From Prunella strophiata (lineage: Eukaryota; Chordata; Aves; Passeriformes; Prunellidae), in the NCBI GenBank assembly GCA_036583965.1, contig JAZBQD010000030.1:58591551-58655550 (forward strand): DNA of 64,000 bases, given 5' to 3'. Below, piece after piece: positions 38,113 through 50,140 of the stretch (positions are counted from its first letter, which is position 1; each line of letters starts with the position of its first letter). The translations under genes and the position numbers were made by a program. The notes beneath the pieces are model-generated. The model saw only the letters and a list, made by a program, of their open reading frames with translations, was not told where the DNA came from and made no database searches.

Positions 38113-39763
38113 AGTCTCAATGGTAGGTGTCTGTAATATTAAGTAAGAGCAGTCTTAGATTAATATTACTCCTGAGAATGAGTAACAGTTTGTGATATTG
38201 ATCTACTTGTCACCACAGCTAAGTTTAGCCAAACCCAGAATCAGGGCTGAAAAAGCAGAAAACATTACCAGCAACAGAATATTCAAAGAGAGGCCATAAA
38301 GCAGGAGATGTCACTTTGCAACCTGGGAGATGTAAAGAATGATACCAGGTTACACCCATCAGTGCTGACCTACCAAAAGGTACCTTATACTGCTGAGCGT
38401 GTCACTGCAAAATGCTGCTACTCAGAATCAAACTGCTCACACATAAAACAGCAAATCAAAAACAATGGATGAAAGGGGGTTCTGTCCTTTTTTTTTTTTT
38501 TCCTAAAACATCTCTGATGCATCTTCCTTTATTTTGCATGTGTTTTCTTCAGGTAAAACCATGGATCAGCAATCTTCTCCACTGTCCCTGAAAATCTGTT
38601 GATTTAAAAACTAGGTATGGAAACTATAATATTATAAGGACTTCTTTGTTAAAACTGTTAACTTCTATAAAAATAACAAGATAATAAAAAATACTTCAGG
38701 AGGCTGTACTGGCACCACAAAAGTAACTATTATATGCTATCCCACTTTCAGTATGTAGTTACTCAGGGAAAAGAGAATAGAGCAATGTTCCACTGACATA
38801 TAGTAGCAGAAGAGCAAACAGAGATGTATGATGATAGCACAAACCATGAAGTTAGAACTGCTGAGCTAGTTTTTCTTAACTGCAAGTGGGACACCCCAAA
38901 GTAGTTAGCATCATGTCATTCAAACCTTAATTATTCACATTTTCACTCCAAAAACATCACCCACTTTAGTTTCTTGTAGAAAACAAAAGTTTTTCATAAT
39001 ACAACAAAGAAAATTTGATTCACTCTATGCCATAATAGTTTGAAACACCTTTTTAGGCGTAATATAAATAATAGGAATGAAACAATTCCAGTTTTCAGTA
39101 GTGCAAAAGAATTGTATCAGCATATCCAGAGCTGATGAATTGCAAACATTCATTAAAATAACCAATGATGGATTTCAAATTAAATCCATAAGCCATGAAA
39201 ATCATAAGTCATTCACAACTGAGTATATCATATATCAGGTGTCAGCAGAGGGAAAGAGATGTCTTATACCACAGACAAGCTGCAAGTATCCCTCTTCCAC
39301 TGGTATGAGACAGTCTTGCTCTCTTCTCTGTCCATTCCTTTCTTGCTTCATGATGCTGCACAGAAGCACATTAGGAGGAGGCATGGTGGTGCCACCAAGC
39401 ATCCAGGCATCACTGTGGTCGTGTAAACCCACTGACTGTCCACTGTTGGTTACCATGGCTATTACTTTGTTATGAAATGTGACACAAAGACACTAACAAG
39501 AATTTTCTTCTAAATAAAGTTACATTTATTCAATGGCCAACCTTTTCAGTCTGTTATACATGCTTTGAGAAGGCACCCAATGTTTAACCCCCCCAGAGAG
39601 CTAGAAAGAAGAACAATAAACTTTTGATGTCATCATCTGACATATTTGCTTAGATTCCCTCCAGAGTTAATGAAGAGAAAGAAACACTTTTGTGACAATG
39701 ATTCACGTGTTCTATTTTGATTCAATTTAGGTTAGGATGAACTGAATCCCACCCTGGAAATGC

Positions 39764-39822
39764 CTAGTTCATTCTACTCATCTAGAGAATCTAGATGAGT
39801 AGACTAACTGACCCTGAACTAG
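39764..39822. repeat. perfect 13-bp hairpin with outer 8-bp arms
   Basis: CTACTCATCTAGA at 39774-39786 and TCTAGATGAGTAG at 39790-39802 are exact reverse complements with a three-base loop (GAA). Outside them, CTAGTTCA at 39764-39771 pairs with TGAACTAG at 39815-39822, giving a bulged extension. No T-run terminator context or coding sequence surrounds it. Confidence 0.8.
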
Positions 39823-41491
39823 AGATAACTAAAGCTAACTTAACCCAAACTTTTTTATGATTTCTAAATCCCATTCAGATGGTACTATGTACTGTTAGGG
39901 CACATGCAGAGGCATGGACTCTGTGTCTGCTCAGTATCAAAGATAACACCACATATGAATAAAATTTACATGTCAAAAGTCCCAGGCAGTAGCTGACCAT
40001 GAGTTTCCTGATTTTGGTTTCTGGGTTCTGTTTTTGGATGAAGTTCTATTTAATGACTTAGTCACTGACTTTTCTTCCAGATCTGGAATGCCATGACTAT
40101 CCTGCCATACTCAAAAACCTAAGAGAAAATCTTCAAAGGATGGAAATGTTCTAATATTCTCTGTGGAGTACAAATGTTAAAGTAACTTCAAATCAACTCA
40201 CAACTGAAGGTAACACAGTGCTGAATAAATGAGCAAAACAGTGCAGCATCTGATCGCTGAGCCTTCAGCTAACAAGAATAACAGGAGACTATGGTTTATC
40301 CCTGTCACAAGCCTCTGCAAAAGAGAAAAGGATCTGACACATACTTATTAGTTTTTTACAGCAAACCAGAGGAGAATTGGAAGTAAGGGCCCTAATCCAA
40401 GTGCCAAATGTAATCTTACATTACACTGTAACTCAAATCCCCATTCTACATCTATTGTACAAGACTGTCTGCTGGAAAAACAGCCTGTGTAGCAGAAGGA
40501 AAAGGCAGTGACAGGCTACTTAGACAATGTTATTTAGCATAATCTCACTGTTTGTCTAGCTTTACTTAATGTCCACAAAGAAGTGATTTTAAACTCTACC
40601 TGTTTCTATTAATTTAATTTTAACAACAAAACTCAAGATAATTTTTAGTGTATTTAGAAAAATATACTCTAGCTGACAGTTATAAAGAAAATGGAGTGTG
40701 AAGCACATATCTTTGGATCTCTTCTCTCCACCTGAGAACAAGAATACTGACGAAGAGGTAGTTTCTCCACAAAGCCAGGCAATTTTCAGACCTAGTATTT
40801 CAATGAGCACTTCTTTTTTTGTCATGCTGGACAAGCTTACTTGACCATGTTGAGAATTCTCCCCTGTTATTATGTATTTTTCACAGCACTTCAAAGGAAT
40901 TCATTGCTTTCCTCTTTTTTTTTTTTTTTCTCTCTTAGAGGTGATTCTGGACAGCTAATTACAATATGTCACACTATGTCAACAAACCTTTGACTCCTAA
41001 TTTCGAGTAGAATAAAAGATGACTGGTATATCACAAAGGCCCTGTAGATAACACAATCAAGACCTCCTTTAAGAATTTTCTATTTCAGCAGATTGTACTT
41101 GTCTGTCCTGAGCTAATGGAACAAAGAAGGGTTTGAGGGGCAGGGCTGAAGTTCTCTTGGGGTTTGTTGTTTTTTGGTATTTTTTAATTTTATTATAAAT
41201 GGCAAAGTCCAATCCACAAATGGATAAGAGTTAAACCAGCTGGAATTCTAGATATGAGATATAATTCTTGTTTTTGATGAGCCATAATTTTCAAGGGAAT
41301 ATGGTGTTTGTAGCTGAAATGGACTAGCTCTTGAACTTATCCCATAGGCCATTTAATTTATGGCTTTCATTCCTTTTACAAACCTGAAGAAAAGTGATCT
41401 GACCTCTAAAAAGCACATTTTCAGAACATCCCATAAGACAGCAGGAAGGAATGCAGATTAAGAATGCAGTTCCAGCACCTTGCTCTTTAAA

Positions 41492-41540
41492 ATGCTTTTA
41501 AAGCATGTCTTACTCATTCATCTTTTAACAAAGATGAATG
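41492..41540. repeat. two adjacent small hairpins
   Basis: ATGCTTT/AAAGCAT form a 7-bp stem at 41492-41506. CATTCATCTTT/AAAGATGAATG form an 11-bp perfect stem with a four-base loop at 41515-41540. Confidence 0.7.
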
Positions 41541-42657
41541 CACATGACAGGTTTTATCCTAGTTGGCCTAGTAAGGCAAAAATAATGTTAAATCAATGCC
41601 AAAGTGATCAGGCATGAGACCAGGATCAAAGTTCTGATCAGCCCACAATGGATTACTCTGTCTTAAATATCAGAAAGAAATTCTTAAAAAAAAAAAAAAA
41701 AAAGTTAAAAAAATAGAAATATGTCCCTGAATCAGCTAAGGTATCTCACTGCTACCATTAACTAAATTTCACTCATCAATTAAATGACACCTGGAGAAAA
41801 AAAAAAAAAAAAGAGCTAAACAAACTTAGTGGAGGACATGACCACAGTGGAATTAAAATGAAATTAGAGTTCTTGAATAAAAAACAGTACCTAAAGAGTT
41901 CAGATATCCATGAGAAAGAGAATGAGGAGGGTAGAGGGAGGGAAGAACAAACAATCTAATGAACATGTATAGTTCATGTATCAACCTTTAAGTGTCAACC
42001 TTTAAAGTCCTGTGAGTGTCTTATACTTGCTTGTGGGAGTAGCACAAAGATCTTCAACTAGTTCTTCAGGCTTTAAATGTCCCCTCGATTTCAGCTTGTT
42101 TTTCAACATCTTACAGTAGCTGTGTAACCATGCCCAGTGGATACTTCATATCCATTTCAGAAAATAGATAAATAAAATTTTCAGAGAAAACACATATTTT
42201 CCATTAACTGTCACTGACGGTTCATGCACAAGGATTCCTTCTCCCTGCCTTGTATGATAAAGCCAGTACACAAGACACAGCTGGCTTTTTACGTAGCATG
42301 TAAGCTCAACAGAATGCATAGGGTCTCTGTGAGCATAAAATTGTCTTCACATTTTTTAAATATTCCAGGCACTTGTGAATAATTTTTCACCTCCTCCAGT
42401 GAGGGAGTCAATCCCCAACAGATCCCACATTCTGAAGCTAATGAAGCTACTGAAATGCTTAAAGACAAGGAAGTTACCAAGTTGAAGATCTCCCTTTGCA
42501 TCACCAGTACCTCTGTCCTCCAGTACTCAGAGTGTGTTAGCATATACAAATATTTATATACTTGCGTAAGTGCAGATGTATATCATCTGACTGACCTTTT
42601 TCTCCTTAGTCACTCTATTCTCTTCTCTCTCCATTCAATTCAAATTCATTGAATTTC

Positions 42658-42960
42658 ATGAATCATAGAAAATCAGAATTGTTGAGGTTGGAAAAGACCT
42701 CTAACATCATCAAGAACAACCTTAACACTGTCAAATCTGTCATAATGCCATGTCCCCTAAATCTATATGTCTTTTAAATAAATATCCTCCAGTGATAACA
42801 ACTCTACCACTTCCCTGGGTAGCCTGTTCCAGCACCTGAAAACCTTTCTGCATAACAAATTTTTCCTAATAAAATACAAATCTCCCCTTGGAGCAACTTG
42901 TGGCCATTTCCTCTTTCCCATGGTTTGTTACCTGGGAGAAGAGACCAACTCCCCCCACTT
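42658..42960 (-). mobile_element. CR1 LINE 3' fragment, reverse orientation
   Basis: The plus strand opens with the inverted CR1 tail ('atgaatcatagaaaatcag') and continues with 'gaggttggaaaagacctct', 'gggtagcctgttccagcac' and 'cctgggagaagagaccaac' in the expected order. This is the 3' UTR of a CR1 copy, 5'-truncated after about 300 bp, with no coding part. Confidence 0.9.
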
Positions 42961-42964
42961 TATT

Positions 42965-45355
42965 TTCTTTTCCAATTTAGAACACCTCATATATGTTCTT
43001 CTCTCACTAATAATCATAGAGGCCTTGGTATGACTCTCCCAAGTAAATCCTGAACATGAATTGACATTTAATGTGTCCTGAGGACTGTTCCCAGCAGATA
43101 GCTTGCAGAAGGGAGAATGAATGTAGCCTAAGACTGGCGGTGTCATTTCTTACCAGCTGATCTTAGCATCCAGGAAAGCTGACAGGATAATGCTTAACTT
43201 GCATTGATATGGTCAGTACATCCTGCAGCTGATACATGTGCAGTGCTTGTTACTGTTACATTAATTTTAAGTGGTGGGACAATTAACTGATTATTCCAAA
43301 TTGACCTGGGATATAGTCAGAATATTGAAATGCTTCCAGTATACTTTGAAGTAAGATTTATATGGATTTTAAAGTGTGCCATTTCAAAACTGTGTTAATT
43401 ATTAGCAGAGTGAAAAAGAAAACTGAAATTCAGTTGCCCACTGTACCCATCACCTACAGGCCTTATTTTTATATTCAATATCAACAGGAGAGCAATGAAT
43501 AACCATATTCTTTGCACCATTTACCTGAATAAGGCTTGCATAAATTCTGACACTGAAGGTCATTGTCAAGTATCAGAGATTCTCACATTTTTTAGATTTG
43601 TCAGTACAGATACCTAAGGAATACTAAACACCCAGACCCTACAACTGCAATTACCTTTATTAAATAAAATCCTTATCAGATGTATCATTATTGCAAAAGA
43701 AATTACAAACACCAAGACATATTCATAACAGTACCTGATTTCTGCAAAAGAGCTATTAATCAAGAAGTTTTAACTTTATCAACTGCACAAATGAAAAGAC
43801 ATTTTCAATTACTTATTGCACAAAGCTCAGTGAGGTAAAGAATAACAAATCTTAAGCCTCCAGAGTTGAGCTAATGCATTATTTCTCTAAATTCACAGTA
43901 ACTTTGAAATACCTTACATTTCAAATCAAGGAATATACATTTTAAAGGTGATTTGCACAACAAAACTGACATCTGCCTGACTTTTTCATGTCAACATAAT
44001 TTGTCTTAAAGCATAAACTGGTATGCCTATGAAAGTTCATTTTTAGGTAATGATTATAGTGCTGTTGGAATCTACTAAATCAAAGTATTTTTACAAGGAA
44101 AATGCCAGCACTTATTGTAGGATAAATGACCAATATTTAATTGAAATTATGTTGAGTGCAGTTAACAATTCTATTAATTTTTATAAAAGCAGCAGTCAAC
44201 AGGGAAAATACACTTGTGTGAGAAGATTTCAGCCTTACAGGTGAAACAAAAAAACTTTAATCCAAATATCTGAGCTGATCTTCATTTGACATTATTTCTG
44301 CCAGATTAATGAACTCCAAAAATGTAACATCAAATTTTTGACTCCTGCTTTTAGAGCATTTTAGAAGGCAAATTATAGCAATGAACATTTTTAAACCAAA
44401 ATACTAAATACGACTTCTAGATCAAACAGATTTCAGAAAAGTTCAGAAAGTTTTATGTCTGATTGTTGTGTTACCTATTATGAGTATGTTTTACTTGCAT
44501 GATATGCATGTAATATGGCAAAAGGCAAGTAATAAAATGACTTTTTCAATATCTCTGAATACTTAACAAAATACCTTGACATTACTAGCTGATGACCTAG
44601 CAAAATCCATATTCCATGCTGTATCTGGAGTACAGGAGCATAAAATAGGATCTCACTAGTAGTGTATATCATATTTCTTCTTGGTATTTTGTACTTCTAC
44701 CACATGTTTTGAACATGCATTTTCTTCATTGAAAATAGTTTTTGCATTTGATATTTAAACATAGAAGCAGGACAAAGAATATAATAGCTTAAAATCCACC
44801 AATCATAATTGATTATTCATTAGTAAGGAAAAAACTCTAATTATTCTAAAATATAGTATGTTAAAGCTTCTCCTGATTTATGCCTGCCTATGCTGATCTC
44901 CTTCACTAGTAAGGGAAAAAAGTCTCATTGCTCTTCTCATAGTCTTCTGAAACATCCCAATAGGTATAGATCTTGAGCAAAGCAAACCCTTTTGTAAAAC
45001 ATTACTACTCACAAATATTTTCTATAGCTTTAACACTGACATGTGTAAAGCTGCCTGGAGACAGGATCAGTGGTGGATCCCTGGCTAATCTTCTGTGATG
45101 CCTCTGGTTCCACAGCCAATTTGGAAAAGAGTAAATGTCCTTCCAAATTTCAGTCAAAAATGGTGTTGGTATTTATCCTCCTACCACAGGAGAGAAGATA
45201 AAATTTGCCCACAATTCATTATACAATAAGCAATTTCATGTCTATCCAGAGAAGGAATTGGTAGTTGCAAAAACAGTGTACCAAAAAAATTTTAAATTTA
45301 TTTTAATAGTGTAATATAGGTTATTCCTAAAAAAGATGCATTGCCAAAGGTACTA
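42965..45355. other. noncoding stretch, no gene recognised
   Basis: AT-rich DNA with no repeat family or exon-like segment that I can name. It lies 3' (minus strand) of the candidate exon at 45358-45511. Confidence 0.5.
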
Positions 45356-45357
45356 AC

Positions 45358-45511
45358 CTCAAGTATCTTCCAAGCCTCAGAAATTGGCAACTTTTGTACC
45401 TCAGGCATTGGATCCAAACCAATTGACAGCAGAGCATGAGTGGTTATGAGTAAGCACAGCATTACTAAACCCAGGAAGAAAGGGTAAAGCCAGAAAGATA
45501 TTCCATTCATT
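45358..45511 (-). other. candidate coding exon with hydrophobic N-terminal segment
   Basis: On the minus strand a segment bounded by TTTCCAG upstream and GAG|GTTAGT downstream is open in one frame. The segment contains ATG at 45508-45510 followed by 51 codons to the donor in phase 0. Residues 7-31 of that frame form an unbroken hydrophobic stretch (core LGLVMLCLLI) like a signal peptide or type II membrane anchor, followed by a polar part with EVQKLPISEAW. It is in frame with the short upstream exon proposed at 46070-46107. T-rich DNA readily yields hydrophobic chance frames, and a T run (A run on plus, 45539-45562) lies directly upstream. I do not recognise a family, so this is a candidate only. 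Confidence 0.25.
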
Positions 45512-45538
45512 CTGGAAAGGTTCTCAGTAAATGGTACC

Positions 45539-45562
45539 AAAAAAAAAAAAAAAAAAAAAAAA
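45539..45562. repeat. poly(A) homopolymer, 24 bases
   Basis: An uninterrupted run of 24 A. On the minus strand it is a T run about 28 bases upstream of the candidate exon at 45511 and could act as part of a polypyrimidine tract, though it is farther from the AG than usual. Confidence 0.9.
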
Positions 45563-46069
45563 GGCAATTTAATGTGTCTCATACAGCTAAGCTTTTAGAG
45601 TTTCTCAAGATAGCAAAGAACAGTTGAGAAAATCTTTACATTATCTGAAGTAGACAAATTGTCATGACAAGTGTGTCCACAGTAACTTCTTACTGGTACA
45701 AATACAAGCACTCAACAAAATTGAAACCATGAGATCTCTGACTTCTTAGACTGTGCTAACTTTGATTTCATAATTCAGTGCAAAATAATCATTGTACTTC
45801 CAGTTTTAGTAGCTCCTCTGGGTTGTTTTACAAAGGTTAATAATCCTTTCCACTTGGCACTGGCTTTCTGATAGCAAAGATTTAACACAAAATGCTATCC
45901 AAGAAAAGAAGCTACTTTAGAACTTTATTTAGAAGTAGTGTCTCTAAATCATGAAAGAACTCCAGTCTCCAAACAACCCTTTACATGTCATGCCATTAAC
46001 AACACAGATAAAGTTACTAGTTATAACAGCAAGCTCTGAAATGTTATCTTGCTGTAGAAAGTCCCATAC

Positions 46070-46190
46070 CTTTTCACAAGTGCTGTTCCTTGCGGTGCTG
46101 GCTCCATCCTCCTTCTTCAGCACAGCTAACTGAAATCCATCTCTCCTCCTATATTCTGGCCCGTCCTCTTATATTACTCAATGTAATTGG
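46070..46190 (-). promoter_or_regulatory. TATA/CCAAT promoter-like site with a short first exon
   Basis: Read on the minus strand, CCAAT lies at 46186-46190 and TATAAGAG at 46166-46173. A purine-rich start region follows, then ATG in the context GAGGATGG at 46105-46107. From that ATG, 38 bases stay open (MEPAPQGTALVK plus two bases) to a good splice donor, AAAAG|GTATGG, at 46069/46070. A shorter upstream ATG near 46135-46137 reaches a stop after a few codons. The site could be a cellular promoter or the promoter of an LTR: the sequence on its 5' side is locally GC-richer and not assigned to a family, and a CR1 3' end lies about 250 bp farther upstream. Confidence 0.3.
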
Positions 46191-46441
46191 AGGTACCTGT
46201 GTCCTATTAAGGGCACACCTGTTCCAAATCTTAGTAATCAGAACAGCTGCAACTCTTTAGGGGGTGAAATTACCTTCAGTACTACCTCCCACAATGTCGG
46301 ATACTAACCTACTTCCTTTGTCTCCTGAGCCATCATTAGTAGAATGAGATTGAGTATAATGTCCTGCGACATACTGCTTAGCTGCTGACAAGCAAAATGT
46401 AGATAATCTTTTGAGTATCAGGCCCTAGATGTTGCTGTCAG

Positions 46442-46509
46442 GTTGTGGCAGATGAAACTTGATGGTCTTCAAGGCCCCTTCCAACCCAAGCCATTTTATG
46501 ATTCTATGA
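46442..46509 (+). mobile_element. CR1 LINE 3' terminus, very short copy
   Basis: Only the last about 70 bp of a CR1 copy are present: 'cttgatggtcttcaaggcc', 'ccttccaacccaagccat' and the tail 'ttttatgattctatga'. Extreme 5' truncation is typical of CR1 insertion. Confidence 0.9.
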
Positions 46510-46908
46510 ATGATGTAAGAAGTATAATTATTCATAGCAACTCATTGTAAGATTACTTCCATTTCACCTCTGTCCATTCTGTTCTCTCTTCCTGATTTTT
46601 TCTTCATATGTTCTTCTACTTTCTTCTAGCTGTTTTCCATTCAGACTTAGTTTTATTAATAACAATAACTCACCCTATTGTTTAATGTTTCTTTTTTCCC
46701 TCATAGGATAATGAGTATTTATTATGATTCCAGTAAGTTGGAAGAGAAACCATGATTTTGCCTCTGACAGGTAGGATTTCTTCCCAAAGATTCAGCTGCC
46801 GGAAAATTAGGTAGCTGTTTTCAGGGAAGGAGTGTTGAGCATTCAAATTTCATATTTTTTTTTAATATTCAGGAAGTAACAGAGTAGAAAAATGTTACGT
46901 GTATATCT

Positions 46909-46910
<2 letters not shown>

Positions 46911-46958
<48 letters not shown>

Positions 46959-46976
46959 GTCTATCTATCTATCTAT
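46911..46976. repeat. (ATCT)n tetranucleotide microsatellite
   Basis: About 16 ATCT units with one GTCT interruption near 46957-46962. Its length makes it a likely polymorphic locus. Confidence 0.95.
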
Positions 46977-46979
46977 TTA

Positions 46980-47850
46980 TATCAATAATTTTATAATATT
47001 TATAGCAATTACTTGTCCAAGGGATTGCTATACATTCATAATAAAACAGTGAGTGTTTGGCCACCATATGCTGTGCTGATTTAAAGGACATTCAAGTCAC
47101 AGACCTAAGACCCAGCAGACTGGGAAAAGCAGTCAGAAATAAGAACTTTCTTTTTAAAAATGGAATGTCCATTCAGTAAAAATTGTTGATATTCTGAAAT
47201 AAAGTCACAGCCAAAATGAGGACAAAACATTGAGACATCTTGGGAGTTAGTGGGTCAAATATATTTATTTTTTAAAACTTTCATTTCCGTTTTATCTTTG
47301 GTTCTCTTTAGGTAAAGTGAAGTCTCTGTATTATGAAAAAATATAAGCTGACACCATTCCTTGCCCAGCAACTGACCTTCAAAGTGACTCCTTTTGTCCA
47401 TGACCTCTACTGGAATTTCCAGCAATATTGTGCTGTTTTATCACCAGCCCATAGCTGCTCATTTTTGGTACTGTTCTAAGTTCATCTGCTTCAAAACATT
47501 CAATGCAAAACTACTAATTGGCACTAGAGGTTGCTAACTCAGAAGAAGTGTTTATTTTTTTGAGGTCTTTTCCCCAGTCATAATTCCTAATGCTCTCAAG
47601 GTGGATTTATTGATATATGACATAACCACAAAAAAATGAAATCAAAATAAACTCAGTTTTAGAAAAATAATTATTTGTCTCTTTGAAATACAATTCTTAA
47701 TTTAATTGAAATGAAGCCCTTTAACACCTTATTGAAATTCAAAAATCAAAATGTGTTCACATGAATTGTTAACTTTTTCATCCAAGTAATTCAAGAAATG
47801 CGCACTGGATCAAGGCCTCTGTATTCTACCTTTGGCAAAGACATCTGCAG
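46980..47850. other. noncoding stretch, no gene recognised
   Basis: AT-rich DNA between a microsatellite and a CR1 fragment. I see nothing assignable. Confidence 0.5.
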
Positions 47851-47851
47851 G

Positions 47852-48290
47852 TAATCATGGAATCATAGAATGGCTTGAGTTGGAAGGAATTTTAAAGATC
47901 ATCTATTTCCAAGAGGCAGGGTCACACTCTACTAGACCAGGTTACTCAAAGCCATTTCCAACCTGGCCTTGAACACAGGGAGGGGGCACCCACAACTTTT
48001 CTGGGCAACCTGTTCCTGTGCCTCATCACCTCCACAGTATTCTGAATTTCTTCCTAATTTCTAATTATCTTTCTAATTCACCCTCTTTCCGTTTAAAGCC
48101 ATTCCCCCCTGTTTTAGAATTATGTGACCTTGTCAAAAGTCCTTACCCTGCTTTCTTGTAGCCTCTTTAGGTACTGAAAGGTACTGCAGGGTTTCCCAGG
48201 TGCTGCAAGGTCTCCCAGGAGCTTTTTCCAGGTTGAACAACCCCAATTCTCCCAACCTGTCTTCATAGAAGAGATGCTCTAATCCTGAGA
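47852..48290 (-). mobile_element. CR1 LINE 3' fragment, reverse orientation
   Basis: The plus strand begins with the inverted terminus 'atggaatcatagaatggct', then 'gagttggaaggaattttaa', 'ccaacctggccttgaacac', 'ctgggcaacctgttcctgt' and 'caacctgtcttcatagaag' in consensus order. It covers the 3' UTR and is 5'-truncated. A small internal duplication (GTACTGCAGGGTTTCCCAGG beside TGCTGCAAGGTCTCCCAGG) lies at about 48181-48220. Confidence 0.95.
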
Positions 48291-48294
48291 TAAT

Positions 48295-49195
48295 CAATAA
48301 TAAAAATCCTGAACATTTTTTGCTGGATGAAATTGGGAAATGAAAAATTGGGAAGAGGATTTCTTGATTTCAAAGGTTAATTACAAACATCATCATTTTG
48401 CACAGATAAAACACTATTATACACAGGCAAGGAAAAATAAAATAGATCTGTAAAAATTTTGGTTGTAAGGTGAAATAGTTATTCCATTTCTCTAATATAA
48501 CAATAAAACTCCTGGGGTCTGGAGGAAGGCCTCCTTAAGCAGCTAGGAGTCCATAAAAGTCAAGTTTCTTATCAAAGGAGCTTGAAAATGAAAGCACAAA
48601 GATGTATATCAAGCTGTAGGTCCCCAAATTCAGCAGCTTCTATGCTGTAGGGCACACTGCACACTGCACAGCAACACTGGCCTGCAGCAAGGGATCATTC
48701 ATGGCCTGAGGTCTCCAAAGGAGCCCCTCAGTTAAGGCTTCCAATGGAAATGTGCCTATTTTGGTGCTGAAAGGTAAAATATAAGAGTTTTAGTAAATAT
48801 TCCAGATTTGGTGGACTGCCCAATCCTAATAAAAAATCCATATAAAGGAAAGATTGCTGACTAGCTCACCAAACTGTCAATTAACCACCTGAAGGTGAGA
48901 ATCAGTCATGACTTGGCTTGCTTAGAGATAGATGGAAATGAGCAAGCAGCACAGCTGAAGGCTTTTGTTAGACCTAGTGTACTAGTCACAGATTAATAAT
49001 TTAATTTCCTTCTGGCTTTCTGTCTCCAAGGGATTGATGAGCTTTGACACTACTCCTTTACCAGAATGGTAAAACTCCAAGCCCTAGGAAAAGTTAGTCA
49101 AGAGCTCCTTAAGTTCTCACTCACTTGAACATTTTCTTACCCATAATGTATTTTTCAGCATGAAGATATAGCATTACTGTCATCTAATGCTATTA
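48295..49195. other. noncoding stretch, no gene recognised
   Basis: No repeat or exon recognised. A short CACTGCACA-type direct repeat occurs near 48655-48670. Confidence 0.45.
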
Positions 49196-49199
49196 AGTC

Positions 49200-49665
49200 A
49201 TTTATACAATTAAAAAGTAATTATAAATGAGTATTGTTGGATTAGATGAAAATACCGTGTCACTTGTCATGCATAATACAGCGTAGTCTTGTTACATACG
49301 GAGTTTTGAAAGGTGAAATAAAATGCAATCATTTATGTAATTAAATGTAGACAGGAACACAAAACCAGAGTGGAGGTGCCTATGGTTTGTGATAGTCAGT
49401 TTGTATGTCAGCAGACAGAGTGAATTTAAGTTGAGTTTAATTAGCAATTTTTGGAAATTCTCAATTGCTTTTCATTGAAATTATTAGCACATCATATCCT
49501 ACTAAATAGTATTTATTAATGTAATTTTAAAACCTACTGTATTAAATATAATTTAAACATCCCTTGTAAAACACAGCTATTAACTGACTGCACAAAGGGC
49601 ACTAGGAATAAAAAAAAGAAAGAAAAAATAAAGGTTCTTGCATTAATTGCAGCGCTTTGATTAAG
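49200..49665. promoter_or_regulatory. candidate conserved noncoding element
   Basis: This AT-rich island is dense in homeodomain-type cores (several TAAT/ATTA sites, for example around 49340, 49440 and 49643). It has a TCF/LEF-like CTTTGATTA near 49655-49663 and lacks recognisable repeats. The density of such sites partly reflects base composition, so conservation would have to be shown by alignment. Confidence 0.25.
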
Positions 49666-50140
49666 AGTATTTAGAATTAAAGTAGTTGTTCTTCAGCCTC
49701 CATATACAGAAGCCTTTGAAAATAAAAAATTCTGTAATGATTAGACTCCTTGACCGCTCTGAAAGAGCTAAAGAGCCAAGATTGACAGCTCAAGCTGACG
49801 CTTCCAGAGGAAATATCTAGAGCTACAGAGTAGGAGGAAAGAACAAAGTATTTGTAACCATGCATCAAGCCAGCACGTTAGGGGAGTAGAACACAGAAGG
49901 ACAATGGGGTAGAAAAGCAATTTGGAAAATCACCTACTTGGAAGTGGAAGTTGATGTATCAAAAGCTGCATGAAATGGAATTTTTAGAAAAGCAGGTAGT
50001 CAAAATTCTGTCTTGGAGTTCATGATGTATCACATTGCTCTTTTGGCTTGCAGAGCTCTCCAGGCTTGCATCAGGCAACTCACACATTAGAGAGGCTGCT
50101 AATCTCAGACTCATGTCCATTTTCAGTTCTGGAATCTCAC

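Larger units (their letters stand above)
38115..42655. other. noncoding stretch with hairpins and one open segment
   Basis: No gene is assigned. It holds a minus-strand open segment at 39235-39480 (see findings), a perfect hairpin at 39774-39802, two small hairpins at 41492-41540, a T run near 40914-40930 and A runs near 41685-41703 and 41797-41813. A short direct repeat, 'tcaacctttaa', occurs twice at about 41981-42005. Confidence 0.45.
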
